From: CAWBKV01 sp041946675
GTDB taxonomy: Archaea > Halobacteriota > Methanosarcinia > Methanotrichales > Methanotrichaceae
Assembly: GCA_041946675.1 (NCBI GenBank)
Contig: JBHGAU010000029.1
Coordinates: 1 to 30,547, forward strand
Length of the DNA: 30,547 nucleotides
Reading direction: 5' to 3'
The notes beneath the pieces were generated by a model. That model was not told where the DNA came from. It did not search any database and saw only the letters and a list, made by a program, of their open reading frames with translations. Below, piece after piece: positions 1-6,790 of the stretch (its first letter is position 1; each line of letters opens with the position of its first letter). The position numbers were made by a program, and so were the translations under genes.

Positions 1-54
1 AGAGAATCGGTCTGATTAAGAGAATCGGTCTGATTAAGAGAATCGGTCTGATTA
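1..54. repeat. 18-bp tandem repeat, three perfect copies
   Basis: The unit is agagaatcggtctgatta, repeated exactly at 1-18, 19-36 and 37-54 and presumably continuing left of the window. It keeps the minus-strand reading frame and codes LNQTDS. Perfect identity between copies suggests recent expansion by slippage or recombination. Confidence 0.9.
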
Positions 55-191
55 AGAGAGCTTTTTATCAGGTCGTTCAGTAGGCTCATGCCATTTGAGC
101 CGCCCAGGTCAATGGGCGGCTGACTGAATGTCAGAGCAGTCATCAACATCAGCAAAGATAGTATCAATATCAGGCGTTTTGTATCGCTCAT
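1..191 (-). CDS. secreted protein with LNQTDS repeats, C-terminus cut off by window edge
   Basis: Reading leftward from the ATG at 191-189, the frame stays open to base 1. The first 25 or so residues have a charged start (MSDTKR) and a long hydrophobic stretch rich in Leu, Ile and Met, which fits a signal peptide. A short acidic/Gly region follows, and then the hexapeptide LNQTDS is repeated three times up to the edge. Each unit contains the N-glycosylation sequon N-Q-T, so this may be a glycosylated surface or sheath protein; that role is inference. A GGAG lies about 12 bases upstream of the ATG and a TATA-like element (TTATATC) about 43 bases upstream, supporting this start. The rest of the gene is outside the window and the family is not recognised. 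Confidence 0.6.
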   Translation of the reverse strand, partial: MSDTKRLILILSLLMLMTALTFSQPPIDLGGSNGMSLLNDLIKSSLNQTDSLNQTDSLNQTDS

Positions 192-233
192 CAATTGGTT
201 TCTTCTCCATACATGCTTATTTATTCTTCGCTA

Positions 234-240
234 GATATAA
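234..240 (-). promoter_or_regulatory. candidate TATA box for the leftward secreted protein
   Basis: On the minus strand the sequence reads TTATATC about 43 bases before the ATG at 191. This would put the transcript start near 212, leaving a short leader that contains GGAG. Confidence 0.4.
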
Positions 241-356
241 GCTGTCTCTGATGGCTCTAATGATTCGATTCATTCTGACGAAGTGGTTTTTCTCTCATTC
301 TATTAAATTCTTCATTATCTTTTAACAAACGCCCGCAAGTGAAAGGATTAAAATTA

Positions 357-382
357 GGGATAGAGCTCTATAGACCTATCCC
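357..382 (-). terminator. hairpin downstream of the leftward TPR gene
   Basis: GGGATAG (357-363) pairs perfectly with CTATCCC (376-382); the loop contains the palindrome TAGAGCTCTA. On the minus strand it lies about 50 bases after the TPR stop and is followed by a T-rich stretch, as expected of a transcript end. Confidence 0.4.
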
Positions 383-430
383 ATTCTCGAATCTTTCTTT
401 TGTCATCGCTCAATCTAACGGATAGTATGG

Positions 431-1156
431 CTAAACGGCTTCTTCACCGGGATTTTGAGCAGGAAGCTCTTTGGCTTTCGCATATGCCGCTTCTGCTTCA
501 GAGTTGTTCCCCATTGCCTTCAGGATGTCCCCTTTATGAGTCCATACGATAGAATCATATGGTGTCAGCTCCAAAGCTTTGTTGATGTATTCAAGGGCAT
601 CAGCATTTTTTCCAAGAGCGGCCAATGCAACACCCTTGGTATCCAGGGCTGCTGCCAAATTACTGTTAAGTAGATCGATAGATCGATTTACATTCATCAG
701 GGCCTCATTGTAGTTGCCTCGCTTATAGTATAGCCAGGCTTTGTCGTTCCAGGCCATTCCGTTTGTGGGGTCCAGCTCTATAGCCTGATTATAGCTTTGA
801 AGGGACTCATTGTACCTGCCCAAATCATGCAGTACAATGCCTTTTCCTACCAAGACCTTGGCATTATCAGGGCTTATCTCAGTGGCTTTCTGATAGCTCT
901 CCAGAGACTCATTATACATGCCCAAATTATCAAGGGCAGATCCCTGCCCGATAAGTGCTGCCACATTGGACCCATCGATCTTCAGGGAATTATTATAGGC
1001 CTGGAGGGCATCTTCGTATTTATATTGAAGCATGAGGAGTCCACCCTGGTTGTTCCAGTAGCTTGTTGTATTGTTATCTGCAGAGCTCTCAGCTGCTGCG
1101 CCTGCAGCTGTGATGATACAGATAGTCAAGGCTAGCAAAATTATAGCACCTTTCAT
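431..1156 (-). CDS. secreted tetratricopeptide repeat protein (six TPRs)
   Basis: This is a signal peptide followed by an all-TPR protein of about 241 residues. The N-terminus (MKGAIILLALTICIITAAGA) is a clear signal sequence with a likely cut after AAA. Six 34-residue units follow, with the usual W/L-G-Y-A-A-P pattern (for example the unit ending AIELDPTN). TPR arrays bind partner proteins; with a signal peptide, this one should act outside the membrane, partner unknown. The frame opens three codons earlier at a TTG (1165), but the ATG at 1156 begins the canonical signal peptide and is preferred. It belongs to the same type as the TPR genes at 15381, 16586 and 29634. Confidence 0.85.
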   Translation of the reverse strand: MKGAIILLALTICIITAAGAAAESSADNNTTSYWNNQGGLLMLQYKYEDALQAYNNSLKIDGSNVAALIGQGSALDNLGMYNESLESYQKATEISPDNAKVLVGKGIVLHDLGRYNESLQSYNQAIELDPTNGMAWNDKAWLYYKRGNYNEALMNVNRSIDLLNSNLAAALDTKGVALAALGKNADALEYINKALELTPYDSIVWTHKGDILKAMGNNSEAEAAYAKAKELPAQNPGEEAV

Positions 1157-1467
1157 AGGTATCAACTCAAGGGCTAATTGGGAAGCAAATTAAAGAATCT
1201 TTTGGTAATGACATCTGTGCCTGGTGAATTATTAAACTATAAAATTTGAGCTTATTGATAAATTCGGCTTGGGTCACTCGCCATGTCCTCATTCACAACC
1301 ATTTCATATATTCCAGCCAAAATCGACAAGCTCAACATTAGCTACTACATACCATCAATACGGATTTTTAGTAAGAATTAATTCCTCTTATCTTTCTATC
1401 TAATTTAAGAATCAATAGTTGTTGATCTTTTATATGGTATAATGGGATTAGGGTAGTTCTCAAGGTG
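1157..1467. other. intergenic region with promoters facing both ways
   Basis: No convincing gene. On the minus strand TTTTATAG (1237-1244) could serve the TPR gene. On the plus strand TTTATATG (1429-1436) faces the small ORF at 1468 and the winged-helix gene. The remainder is AT-rich and shows nothing recognisable. Confidence 0.5.
1429..1436 (+). promoter_or_regulatory. candidate TATA box for the 1468/1584 genes
   Basis: The sequence TTTATATG lies in an AT-rich tract. A start of transcription about 25 bases downstream would be near 1457, just ahead of the GTG/ATG cluster at 1465-1473, so the transcript would include the 47-residue ORF before the winged-helix gene. Confidence 0.4.
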
Positions 1468-1611
1468 ATGATGATAATATCTATGAGCTTCGCCCTAATA
1501 GCAAACCTGGTAGTTCTATCGTCAACCATCGCCTCTGTAGCCAGCGATTGTGGAATTATAATTCATGGTGGTATTAAAATAATATGTCCTGTAAAAGAAA
1601 TCCAAATATAG
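1468..1611 (+). CDS. possible 47-residue secreted peptide with two Cys
   Basis: The reading frame from the ATG at 1468 (also GTG at 1465) has a hydrophobic N-terminus with an Ala/Ser-rich end that resembles a signal peptide. It leaves a mature segment of about 22 residues containing two Cys, SDCGIIIHGG and then ICPVKEIQI. It sits just downstream of a TATA-like element, with AAGG ahead of the start. It overlaps the first 28 bases of the winged-helix gene in another frame. No family is recognised, and the ORF is short enough to be chance. Confidence 0.3.
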   Translation: MMIISMSFALIANLVVLSSTIASVASDCGIIIHGGIKIICPVKEIQI

Positions 1612-1853
1612 TTACGGCTCAGATCCTGGAGATATGCGCAGACGGCGCGGGCAAGACAAAGGTCATATACAAGGCAAATTTGAACGCTACAACAGGGGCT
1701 CAGTATCTGGATGGTCTGATAAGAAATGGTTATATTGAGGCTATCCATAAAGGCTCCAGGCTCATATACAAAACAACTCCGAAGGGTGCAGAACTGCAAG
1801 AAAAGCTTGCTCAAATCAAAAACCTGATGGATAATCTCTATTCATACGCATGA
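1584..1853 (+). CDS. winged-helix DNA-binding protein (HTH_45-like)
   Basis: This 89-residue protein fits the archaeal single-domain winged-helix family (PF14947 type, also related to Sso10a). The family's signature is visible: IVTAQILEIC, then GAGKTKVIYKANLN as the helix-turn-helix, then YLDGLIRNGYIE and a wing ending LIYKTTPKGAEL. The C-terminal helix (LQEKLAQIKNLMDNL) looks like a dimerising coiled coil. It is likely a small transcription regulator; its target is unknown. It converges on the polymerase IV gene with 28 bases between stops. Confidence 0.75.
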   Translation: MSCKRNPNIVTAQILEICADGAGKTKVIYKANLNATTGAQYLDGLIRNGYIEAIHKGSRLIYKTTPKGAELQEKLAQIKNLMDNLYSYA

Positions 1854-1881
1854 TTTTCGTCACAGATTATCTCTACATATT

Positions 1882-2934
1882 TCATTTGATCCTGCTTGGC
1901 GAAATTAAACTCGATACCCTAACTCCGATCAATCTTAATTTCTTATTGCCCCTGAGGAAAGGAGCAATTAATCTCTTGGCATTGTTCTTAAGGATTTCGA
2001 AGTCGTTTGTAGGAAACAAAAGAGATTTTGAACGAGTATGCGTATCAAAATCCTCATATCTGACTCTGACAGTGATCGTTTTGAATTTAAAACCATTAGC
2101 TATCACATATGCACGCACTTCTTCTGCTAGTTCATCCAGGACCTGGAATATTTGTGCTTCATTATCCAGATCCCTTTCAAAGGTAATATCTCTCCCAATA
2201 GACTTTGTCTCATACTCCTCTACGACCTCGCTATTATCGATTCCATTGGCATATTCATATAGCCTAATACCCAATGAACCGAAGAGTCTTGTCAATGTCT
2301 CTGGCGTTAAGGAAACAAGATCCCTAATGGTTTCGATATTTAGCTTTCTTAATGCCTGCTCAGTCTTGGGACCAACACCAGGAATCTTTCCAACCTTCAA
2401 GGGAAACAGAAAATCCTTGATATTATCAGGTTTGACCACTGTAAGACCAAAGGGTTTCCTATAGTCGGAGGCAATCTTGGCAACCAGCTTGTTAGGCCCT
2501 ACGCCAATAGAGCAGGTCAAGTTCTCTTTCTCAAGTACCTCTTCCATAATGTGCCTGGCAAATTCACCGGCTTCATTGAAGTCCTTAACCTTGCTGGATA
2601 TATCAAGATAGGCTTCATCTATACCGCCTTGTTCGAACTTGCCAGCATGGCTCTTAAGAATATCCATTATGGCACTGGATGCCGGAATATATAGGTCAAA
2701 GTGGGGCCGGAGGTAGATACAATTTGGGCATAATCTCCAGGCCCTGGATATTGGCATGGCAGATCGAATACCAAATTTCCTCGCCTCATAAGAGGCACTG
2801 CTAACTACTCCTCGGCCAGTTCCTCCTCTTGGATCGGCTCCGACCACTACAGGCCTTCCTTTTAGCTCAGGATGCTCTCTAATCTCTACAGAGGGATAGA
2901 AAGCATCTAAGTCAACGTGCAGGATAACTCGCAT
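1882..2934 (-). CDS. dinB: DNA polymerase IV (Y-family translesion polymerase)
   Basis: This 350-residue protein copies damaged DNA past lesions. The N-terminal catalytic region begins MRVILHVDLDAFYPSVE, with the first metal-binding Asp at D8 and the steric-gate aromatic around residues 12-13. The second acidic pair is in GGIDEAYLD (D106, E107); most homologues have Ser where this has the second Gly. A helix-hairpin-helix follows near KVGKIPGVGPKTEQAL, and the little-finger domain includes SIGRDITFERD. The protein stops soon after the little-finger end (VRVSSLISPSRIK) with no obvious C-terminal PCNA-binding motif, which many archaeal Dpo4-like enzymes carry. It appears to be transcribed alone. 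Confidence 0.95.
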   Translation of the reverse strand: MRVILHVDLDAFYPSVEIREHPELKGRPVVVGADPRGGTGRGVVSSASYEARKFGIRSAMPISRAWRLCPNCIYLRPHFDLYIPASSAIMDILKSHAGKFEQGGIDEAYLDISSKVKDFNEAGEFARHIMEEVLEKENLTCSIGVGPNKLVAKIASDYRKPFGLTVVKPDNIKDFLFPLKVGKIPGVGPKTEQALRKLNIETIRDLVSLTPETLTRLFGSLGIRLYEYANGIDNSEVVEEYETKSIGRDITFERDLDNEAQIFQVLDELAEEVRAYVIANGFKFKTITVRVRYEDFDTHTRSKSLLFPTNDFEILKNNAKRLIAPFLRGNKKLRLIGVRVSSLISPSRIK

Positions 2935-3015
2935 TTAGGCACTCTGGTTTAAACCATCACTTAGGGATATTGCGCTTGCGCTAGCATTTGAGAATTGATC
3001 CTACACCTGCAAGAA

Positions 3016-3207
3016 TCACTTCAGTGCTGCAGGAATGTACTTTGACAGAATTTTATGCGCTAAATCTTTAGCAGAATTTGCTTGATCGGCGACAAGGCAA
3101 GGGATGATCAACATCGGGATTATCATTAAGATCAATACTGTAACAGCTATTGTTGTATTTAAGATCTCTCGGCAAGTTTTATGCTTTGGCCAGTTCAATG
3201 CGGCCAA
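3016..3207 (-). CDS. possible small membrane or secreted protein
   Basis: A 63-residue frame opens at a TTG and has one long hydrophobic segment (TTIAVTVLILMIIPMLIIPC) followed by an amphipathic, Lys-containing tail. A good TATA-like run (TTATATAATTATAT on the minus strand, about 3210-3225) lies directly upstream, but that would place transcription start inside the ORF unless a later start is used. No family is recognised; the hydrophobic segment is the main reason to list it. Confidence 0.3.
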   Translation of the reverse strand: MAALNWPKHKTCREILNTTIAVTVLILMIIPMLIIPCLVADQANSAKDLAHKILSKYIPAALK

Positions 3208-3263
3208 TATAATTATATAAGAACAAGCTCGACTATGTTCAATCTATAATAACAGAGAAAAAA

Positions 3264-3271
3264 TTTAAATA
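3264..3271 (+). promoter_or_regulatory. TATA box of the PsbP-like gene
   Basis: TTTAAATA follows a purine-rich BRE-like stretch. The predicted transcript start is near 3296, about 60 bases before the ATG. Confidence 0.5.
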
Positions 3272-3354
3272 CATATGATTCATTTAAGTTATCACTAAAA
3301 TCCAGAAATGATGTTGCCATAACATGAGGGTGAATATAAAGAAAGGGATGGATT

Positions 3355-3909
3355 ATGAGAAGTTGCATGATATTGGGATTAGTTTTATTGGTTCTAGCTT
3401 TTCCTATTGCGGCAGAGCCAAAGAATGAAGAGGGATGGATCAATTACAGCGGCCATAACATGAGTTTTGAATATCCGGTCGAATGGAATCTAACAGAAAA
3501 TCCGACCGGTGTAACTGTAGGAATCGAAAGAGCATTTGCTTTCGATATCTCAATGCACAAAGAAGGGTGCTACCCACTATCTCAGCACCCACAGCTCCTG
3601 AGTTTATTGATTTTAATGCACAGTAAGGCAGTAGATGGAACTCCCGACGGCAGTCCAGCAGCTCAGTACAGCGAAAATGAAATAGGCCCATATTCGATGG
3701 CAATACAGAACTATAAAAATCCTGCACAATCACTCAAATGTGAAATTCAGGGATATGCTAAAAGAAATATAACCGTATTCTTCACCGAAACCTTGTGGAA
3801 ACCACAGGATACTAACGCGAGTGAGATAAATCCAAAAATAGATAGATTGAAGGAATCCTTGATAGTGACTCTGCCAGATAATGCAAACATATCGTCTGTT
3901 CAAGCTTAA
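3355..3909 (+). CDS. secreted PsbP/DcrB-like protein of unknown role
   Basis: This is a 184-residue protein with a signal peptide (MRSCMILGLVLLVLAFPIAA, probable cut before EPK). The mature part begins WINYSGHNMSFEYPVEWNL; the pattern Y-x-F-x-Y-P-x-x-W is typical of small beta-sandwich domains of the PsbP, DUF1795/DcrB type. It ends in LKESLIVTLP, another common element of that fold. Several Asn-X-Ser/Thr sequons are present. It is probably exported and soluble outside the membrane, with no known enzymatic role. A TATA box lies upstream and a hairpin directly follows the stop, so it looks like a single-gene unit. Confidence 0.7.
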   Translation: MRSCMILGLVLLVLAFPIAAEPKNEEGWINYSGHNMSFEYPVEWNLTENPTGVTVGIERAFAFDISMHKEGCYPLSQHPQLLSLLILMHSKAVDGTPDGSPAAQYSENEIGPYSMAIQNYKNPAQSLKCEIQGYAKRNITVFFTETLWKPQDTNASEINPKIDRLKESLIVTLPDNANISSVQA

Positions 3910-3910
3910 T

Positions 3911-3930
3911 CTCCTCACTTTAAAGAGGAG
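3911..3930 (+). terminator. hairpin just after the PsbP-like gene
   Basis: CTCCTC (3911-3916) pairs with GAGGAG (3925-3930) around an eight-base AT-rich loop, starting two bases after the stop codon. It is not followed by a T run, so it may act as a 3' end stabiliser rather than a terminator. Confidence 0.4.
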
Positions 3931-3952
3931 AGAGTGAATGAATGAGGTGCGA

Positions 3953-3973
3953 GGTATGAGAGACCCTCGTACC
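3953..3973. repeat. inverted repeat in the 3910-4106 gap
   Basis: GGTATGAG (3953-3960) and CTCGTACC (3966-3973) pair with one G-U wobble around AGACC. It is the second hairpin between the converging PsbP-like and aroD genes. The rest of this gap holds no gene that I can see. Confidence 0.4.
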
Positions 3974-4106
3974 CATTATAAGCTATCTCAAGAAGGAGGA
4001 AAATGGAGGTTGCGCGAGTTTTCTCATTTTCATGCGAAGCCGCGAAACACAATGATTTCTGTATTCATCAATACAACATAGGCAGACTATCCGGTCTCAT
4101 CAGGTA

Positions 4107-4796
4107 TTAAAAATCAGCATCCAGAAGATTCAGTGATGCCCTCAATTCCGCAATGCTCATCTGCCCTGGAGCCACAGCCTGGGAGACATATCCATAGGTT
4201 AATACTGAGCCGTAGATGGGCGCAACTGCCCTCAAATGGCGACCGACCTTGCCCATGGCGATCATGCAGAGCGGCATTTCGGCATCAAGAAGAAAGTCCA
4301 AAATCAGAAGATTATCTTTCAGGCTTGATGGAGTCACAGCGATCTTTGCAATCTTCGCTCCAGTTTGCTTCATCTCCCTCATTATCGCATTAAGCTCTTC
4401 TCGTGAGGGCATGCCGATGAAGTCATGATAAGAGATGATGGCGGGCTTATCAATCATCTTCAAAATATCATTTCTCATCGGAGCCTTAAGCTCAACATCT
4501 ATCCAATCGGCATAGGCTGCAGCCTCTGATAGAATGCGAATGCGCTTCTGTTCACTGCCGCCAAACTGCCCGCCCTCTGATTTCATGCGGTTGGTGACGA
4601 TGATTGGCTTCTCTGTGGCGCTCCGGACTATCTTCAGGGTCTCGAGCGGCATATCGATAAGATCGAGCCTGACCTCAATCATATCGGCATCCCCACAAAC
4701 CAAGATATCGCGGGCGGCGTCCTTTCCCAGGGCTGCGACTATGCGAGGCTTCAGCTGCATATCACTATCGATATTGCCAATATTATCACTTCTCAA
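4107..4796 (-). CDS. aroD: 3-dehydroquinate dehydratase, type I
   Basis: This enzyme dehydrates 3-dehydroquinate to 3-dehydroshikimate in the shikimate pathway, through a Schiff base. Type I features are visible: EVRLDLID (residues 41-48, substrate pocket), ISYHDF with the catalytic His at 124, AKIAVTPSS with the Schiff-base Lys at 151, and the C-terminal PGQMSIAELR. Its 229 residues are normal for the family. The frame opens at a TTG overlapping the stop of the upstream synthase gene, with GAGGAG at good spacing; an ATG at 4760 (start MQLKPRIVAAL) is the alternative and matches family N-termini better. The overlap with the preceding gene means the two consecutive pathway enzymes are co-translated. 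Confidence 0.93.
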   Translation of the reverse strand: MRSDNIGNIDSDMQLKPRIVAALGKDAARDILVCGDADMIEVRLDLIDMPLETLKIVRSATEKPIIVTNRMKSEGGQFGGSEQKRIRILSEAAAYADWIDVELKAPMRNDILKMIDKPAIISYHDFIGMPSREELNAIMREMKQTGAKIAKIAVTPSSLKDNLLILDFLLDAEMPLCMIAMGKVGRHLRAVAPIYGSVLTYGYVSQAVAPGQMSIAELRASLNLLDADF

Positions 4797-5910
4797 TGAT
4801 ACTCTCCTCTATGCTCATGCCGAAGTGCCTTGCTCCGCTTTCAAGATATATGAGAACCTCGTCGCCGGCCTTCAGATCCGCAACTGATTTGGGCTTGCCG
4901 TCTGCCCCAACGAGCTTTATTGTCTCTGCATTCTGAAGAAGAGTGCTTATCCTCTCGCCGTTCGCCTCAGCCTCCACGAGTATCAGCGGTCTCCTCTCTA
5001 TCTTTGCCCTGCCTACGATCGCCGTACTTGCTTCGCCATCTTTGCTTACAATCGTGACTTCATCTCCTGCTTTCAGCTCAGATAGATAGCGAGTCTTATC
5101 GCCGACCTTGATGTACGCATGGACCGCTCCTGCATTTACCCTGAAGGGTCTCGCGGCCACGTAAGGGCTGTCCTCGGATTCACTATGGACAAGGAAGAAG
5201 CCCTTTGCCTGAGAGCCGATAAGCATACCCTCTCCGAAATGCATCATAGTGGCAGTATCAACGCAAACTCTGTCGCCCATGCCAACTGGCTTGACATTTG
5301 TTACCCGCGCAGAAATGAGCTTCAAGCGCTCTTTTCCAGACTGCTCGGCCACCAACTGAACCTTCTTTATTTCCGATAGATCCGATGTGACAAGAAGCAC
5401 CCCGGCAGAGCCCTTCTCAAGAGTGCCCAACGCGAGCTTTGCCTCTTCGGCAGTCTTCACGCCGCTGATGATCTTAACCCGCGAGCCCTGAAGGCCAGCT
5501 ATCATGTTCTCCAGAGGGATGACCTTCCAGTCCGTTCCAATTACTATCAGATAATCGACATGCTTGCCCAGCTCGACTGCAAACTGCTCATATCTTTTGT
5601 CAGCTATGACTACATATCCTGCCTTCTGTCCCTCAATGGTCTTTGCAAGAGCAATGTCCATTGAGCTGCTGAAGTTCTGGGGCAGAGGCATTGAGCCGTC
5701 GCCCTCACCGTTTTTGCCTATGATCAGAATATCCTCAAATCCGCGCTCTGTGCCGAAGCATGCAACATTGATGTTCCCCAGCTCTTTTACACTGGAGGTA
5801 TACTCAGGAGCGACTATGACACAGTCGAACCCGGATTCAAGAGCGGTGGTAATCCTGGGCTTTATCTCCTCCCAGGAGCCCTCGGAGGCAAGCAGCCACT
5901 TCTCCTTCAT
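4786..5910 (-). CDS. aroB': 3-dehydroquinate synthase II (archaeal type)
   Basis: This is the archaeal-type dehydroquinate synthase (MJ1249 family), unrelated to bacterial AroB. It makes 3-dehydroquinate from 2-amino-3,7-dideoxy-D-threo-hept-6-ulosonate, the archaeal entry to aromatic amino acids. About 374 residues from the ATG at 5910 (MKEKWLLASE). The frame extends to a GTG at 5931, but the TATA element at 5961-5968 predicts a transcript start near 5937, and family members start at the KxxW motif, so 5910 is preferred. Conserved blocks seen include MMHFGEGMLIGSQAKGFFLV, RPFRVNAGAVHAY and the C-terminal GDEVLIYLE...ARHFG. It overlaps aroD, the next step in the pathway. The partner that makes its substrate is not in the window. 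Confidence 0.93.
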   Translation of the reverse strand: MKEKWLLASEGSWEEIKPRITTALESGFDCVIVAPEYTSSVKELGNINVACFGTERGFEDILIIGKNGEGDGSMPLPQNFSSSMDIALAKTIEGQKAGYVVIADKRYEQFAVELGKHVDYLIVIGTDWKVIPLENMIAGLQGSRVKIISGVKTAEEAKLALGTLEKGSAGVLLVTSDLSEIKKVQLVAEQSGKERLKLISARVTNVKPVGMGDRVCVDTATMMHFGEGMLIGSQAKGFFLVHSESEDSPYVAARPFRVNAGAVHAYIKVGDKTRYLSELKAGDEVTIVSKDGEASTAIVGRAKIERRPLILVEAEANGERISTLLQNAETIKLVGADGKPKSVADLKAGDEVLIYLESGARHFGMSIEESIIEK

Positions 5911-5960
5911 GCTCAGAAAAAGAATGTACACTTACAAAACCTTTTTGCCGCTGCTAATAA

Positions 5961-5968
5961 TTTTATAC
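5961..5968. promoter_or_regulatory. shared bidirectional TATA element
   Basis: TTTTATAC on the plus strand reads GTATAAAA on the minus strand. It lies about 25 bases before the ATG of the DUF1614 gene, which would then be almost leaderless, and about 50 bases before the ATG of the synthase gene. There is no room for two separate promoters in this gap of about 80 bases. Confidence 0.5.
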
Positions 5969-5989
5969 CATTAAAGCGCAATATGCTAT

Positions 5990-6697
5990 ATGGACCGCCG
6001 GTTGTTCTACAGCCCAGTAGGCTTGCTCTTCATGCTGATTATGGCATTTCTGCTAATTGTTGTCGTGGCTTTTCTATTCCTGGATCTGGCAAGGACGGCC
6101 TTCACCAGAATAGGCTTCTCCTGGGAACATGCTCTTCTTGTGCTGGTGGCTTCACTGGTGGGAAGCGGGATCAATATACCAGTCGCGAACCTGAAATCAA
6201 CAGAACCAGTAGCCCAGGACGCATATGTCAGCGTCTTCGGCGTGACCTACAGGATACCTGTCGTTGAAGATACGGCGAGATATACAGTCCTTGCAATCAA
6301 CTTCGGCGGGGCTATAATACCCGTTCTGATATCACTCGGACTTCTTTATGAGTTCCCGGCATCACTGTCTTATGCGATTGCCTGTGTTGTAGTTGTGACA
6401 ATAGTGATGAATCGAGTTGCGCGGCCTATCAAGGGGCTTGGCATAGTTACTCCTGCCCTGCTTCCGCCTCTTATAGCGGCTCTGGCTGCACTTGCCATGA
6501 CCTACATTTTCAACTCACCTGAGCAGTACGTCTTCATATTGGCTTATGTGGGCGGAACTCTTGGCACTCTGATAGGTGCAGATATCATGAACCTGAATAA
6601 GATCCGTGATCTAGGAGCGCCCGTTGCAAGCATCGGCGGTGCAGGAACCTTCGACGGCGTCTTCCTGAGCGGCTTGATCGCGGTGCTGCTTGTGTGA
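5990..6697 (+). CDS. DUF1614 family integral membrane protein
   Basis: This 235-residue polytopic membrane protein matches the DUF1614 family found in archaea and some bacteria; no function is established. About six or seven hydrophobic segments can be counted, starting with VGLLFMLIMAFLLIVVVAFL. Family-like conserved loops are visible: GSGINIPVA (near residue 58), NFGGAIIPVL (around 105), RPIKGLGIVTPALLPPLIAA (about 145-165) and GGAGTFDGVFLSG near the end. The strict conservation of polar residues inside membrane segments suggests a transporter or enzyme, but this is inference. It is divergent from the shikimate genes and probably leaderless. Confidence 0.85.
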   Translation: MDRRLFYSPVGLLFMLIMAFLLIVVVAFLFLDLARTAFTRIGFSWEHALLVLVASLVGSGINIPVANLKSTEPVAQDAYVSVFGVTYRIPVVEDTARYTVLAINFGGAIIPVLISLGLLYEFPASLSYAIACVVVVTIVMNRVARPIKGLGIVTPALLPPLIAALAALAMTYIFNSPEQYVFILAYVGGTLGTLIGADIMNLNKIRDLGAPVASIGGAGTFDGVFLSGLIAVLLV

Positions 6698-6717
6698 TAT
6701 AAGTCATAAAAATAACG

Positions 6718-6725
6718 TATATAAT
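6718..6725 (+). promoter_or_regulatory. TATA box of the UbiD-family gene
   Basis: TATATAAT sits in an AT-rich gap, 66 bases before the ATG at 6791; the predicted transcript start is near 6747. Confidence 0.45.
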
Positions 6726-6790
6726 AAAAAACAATAAAAATAGAATAATAACACAAAAGCTTTAAGACCGCAGCTGCGTGGGAAGTGCTT

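Larger units (their letters stand above)
2935..3354. other. intergenic region with a weak small ORF
   Basis: This contains one possible small leftward ORF (3016-3207, listed separately) and the promoter of the PsbP-like gene. No RNA gene or repeat was seen. Confidence 0.5.

Noticed and set aside
1..54. Short direct repeats that might be a CRISPR edge
   Set aside because: The 18-bp units are contiguous without spacers and preserve a reading frame.
128..325. 65-residue plus-strand frame
   Set aside because: It is antisense to the better-supported secreted-protein start and is low-complexity, with no ribosome site.
1850..2464. 204-residue plus-strand frame
   Set aside because: It is the antisense shadow of the polymerase IV gene.
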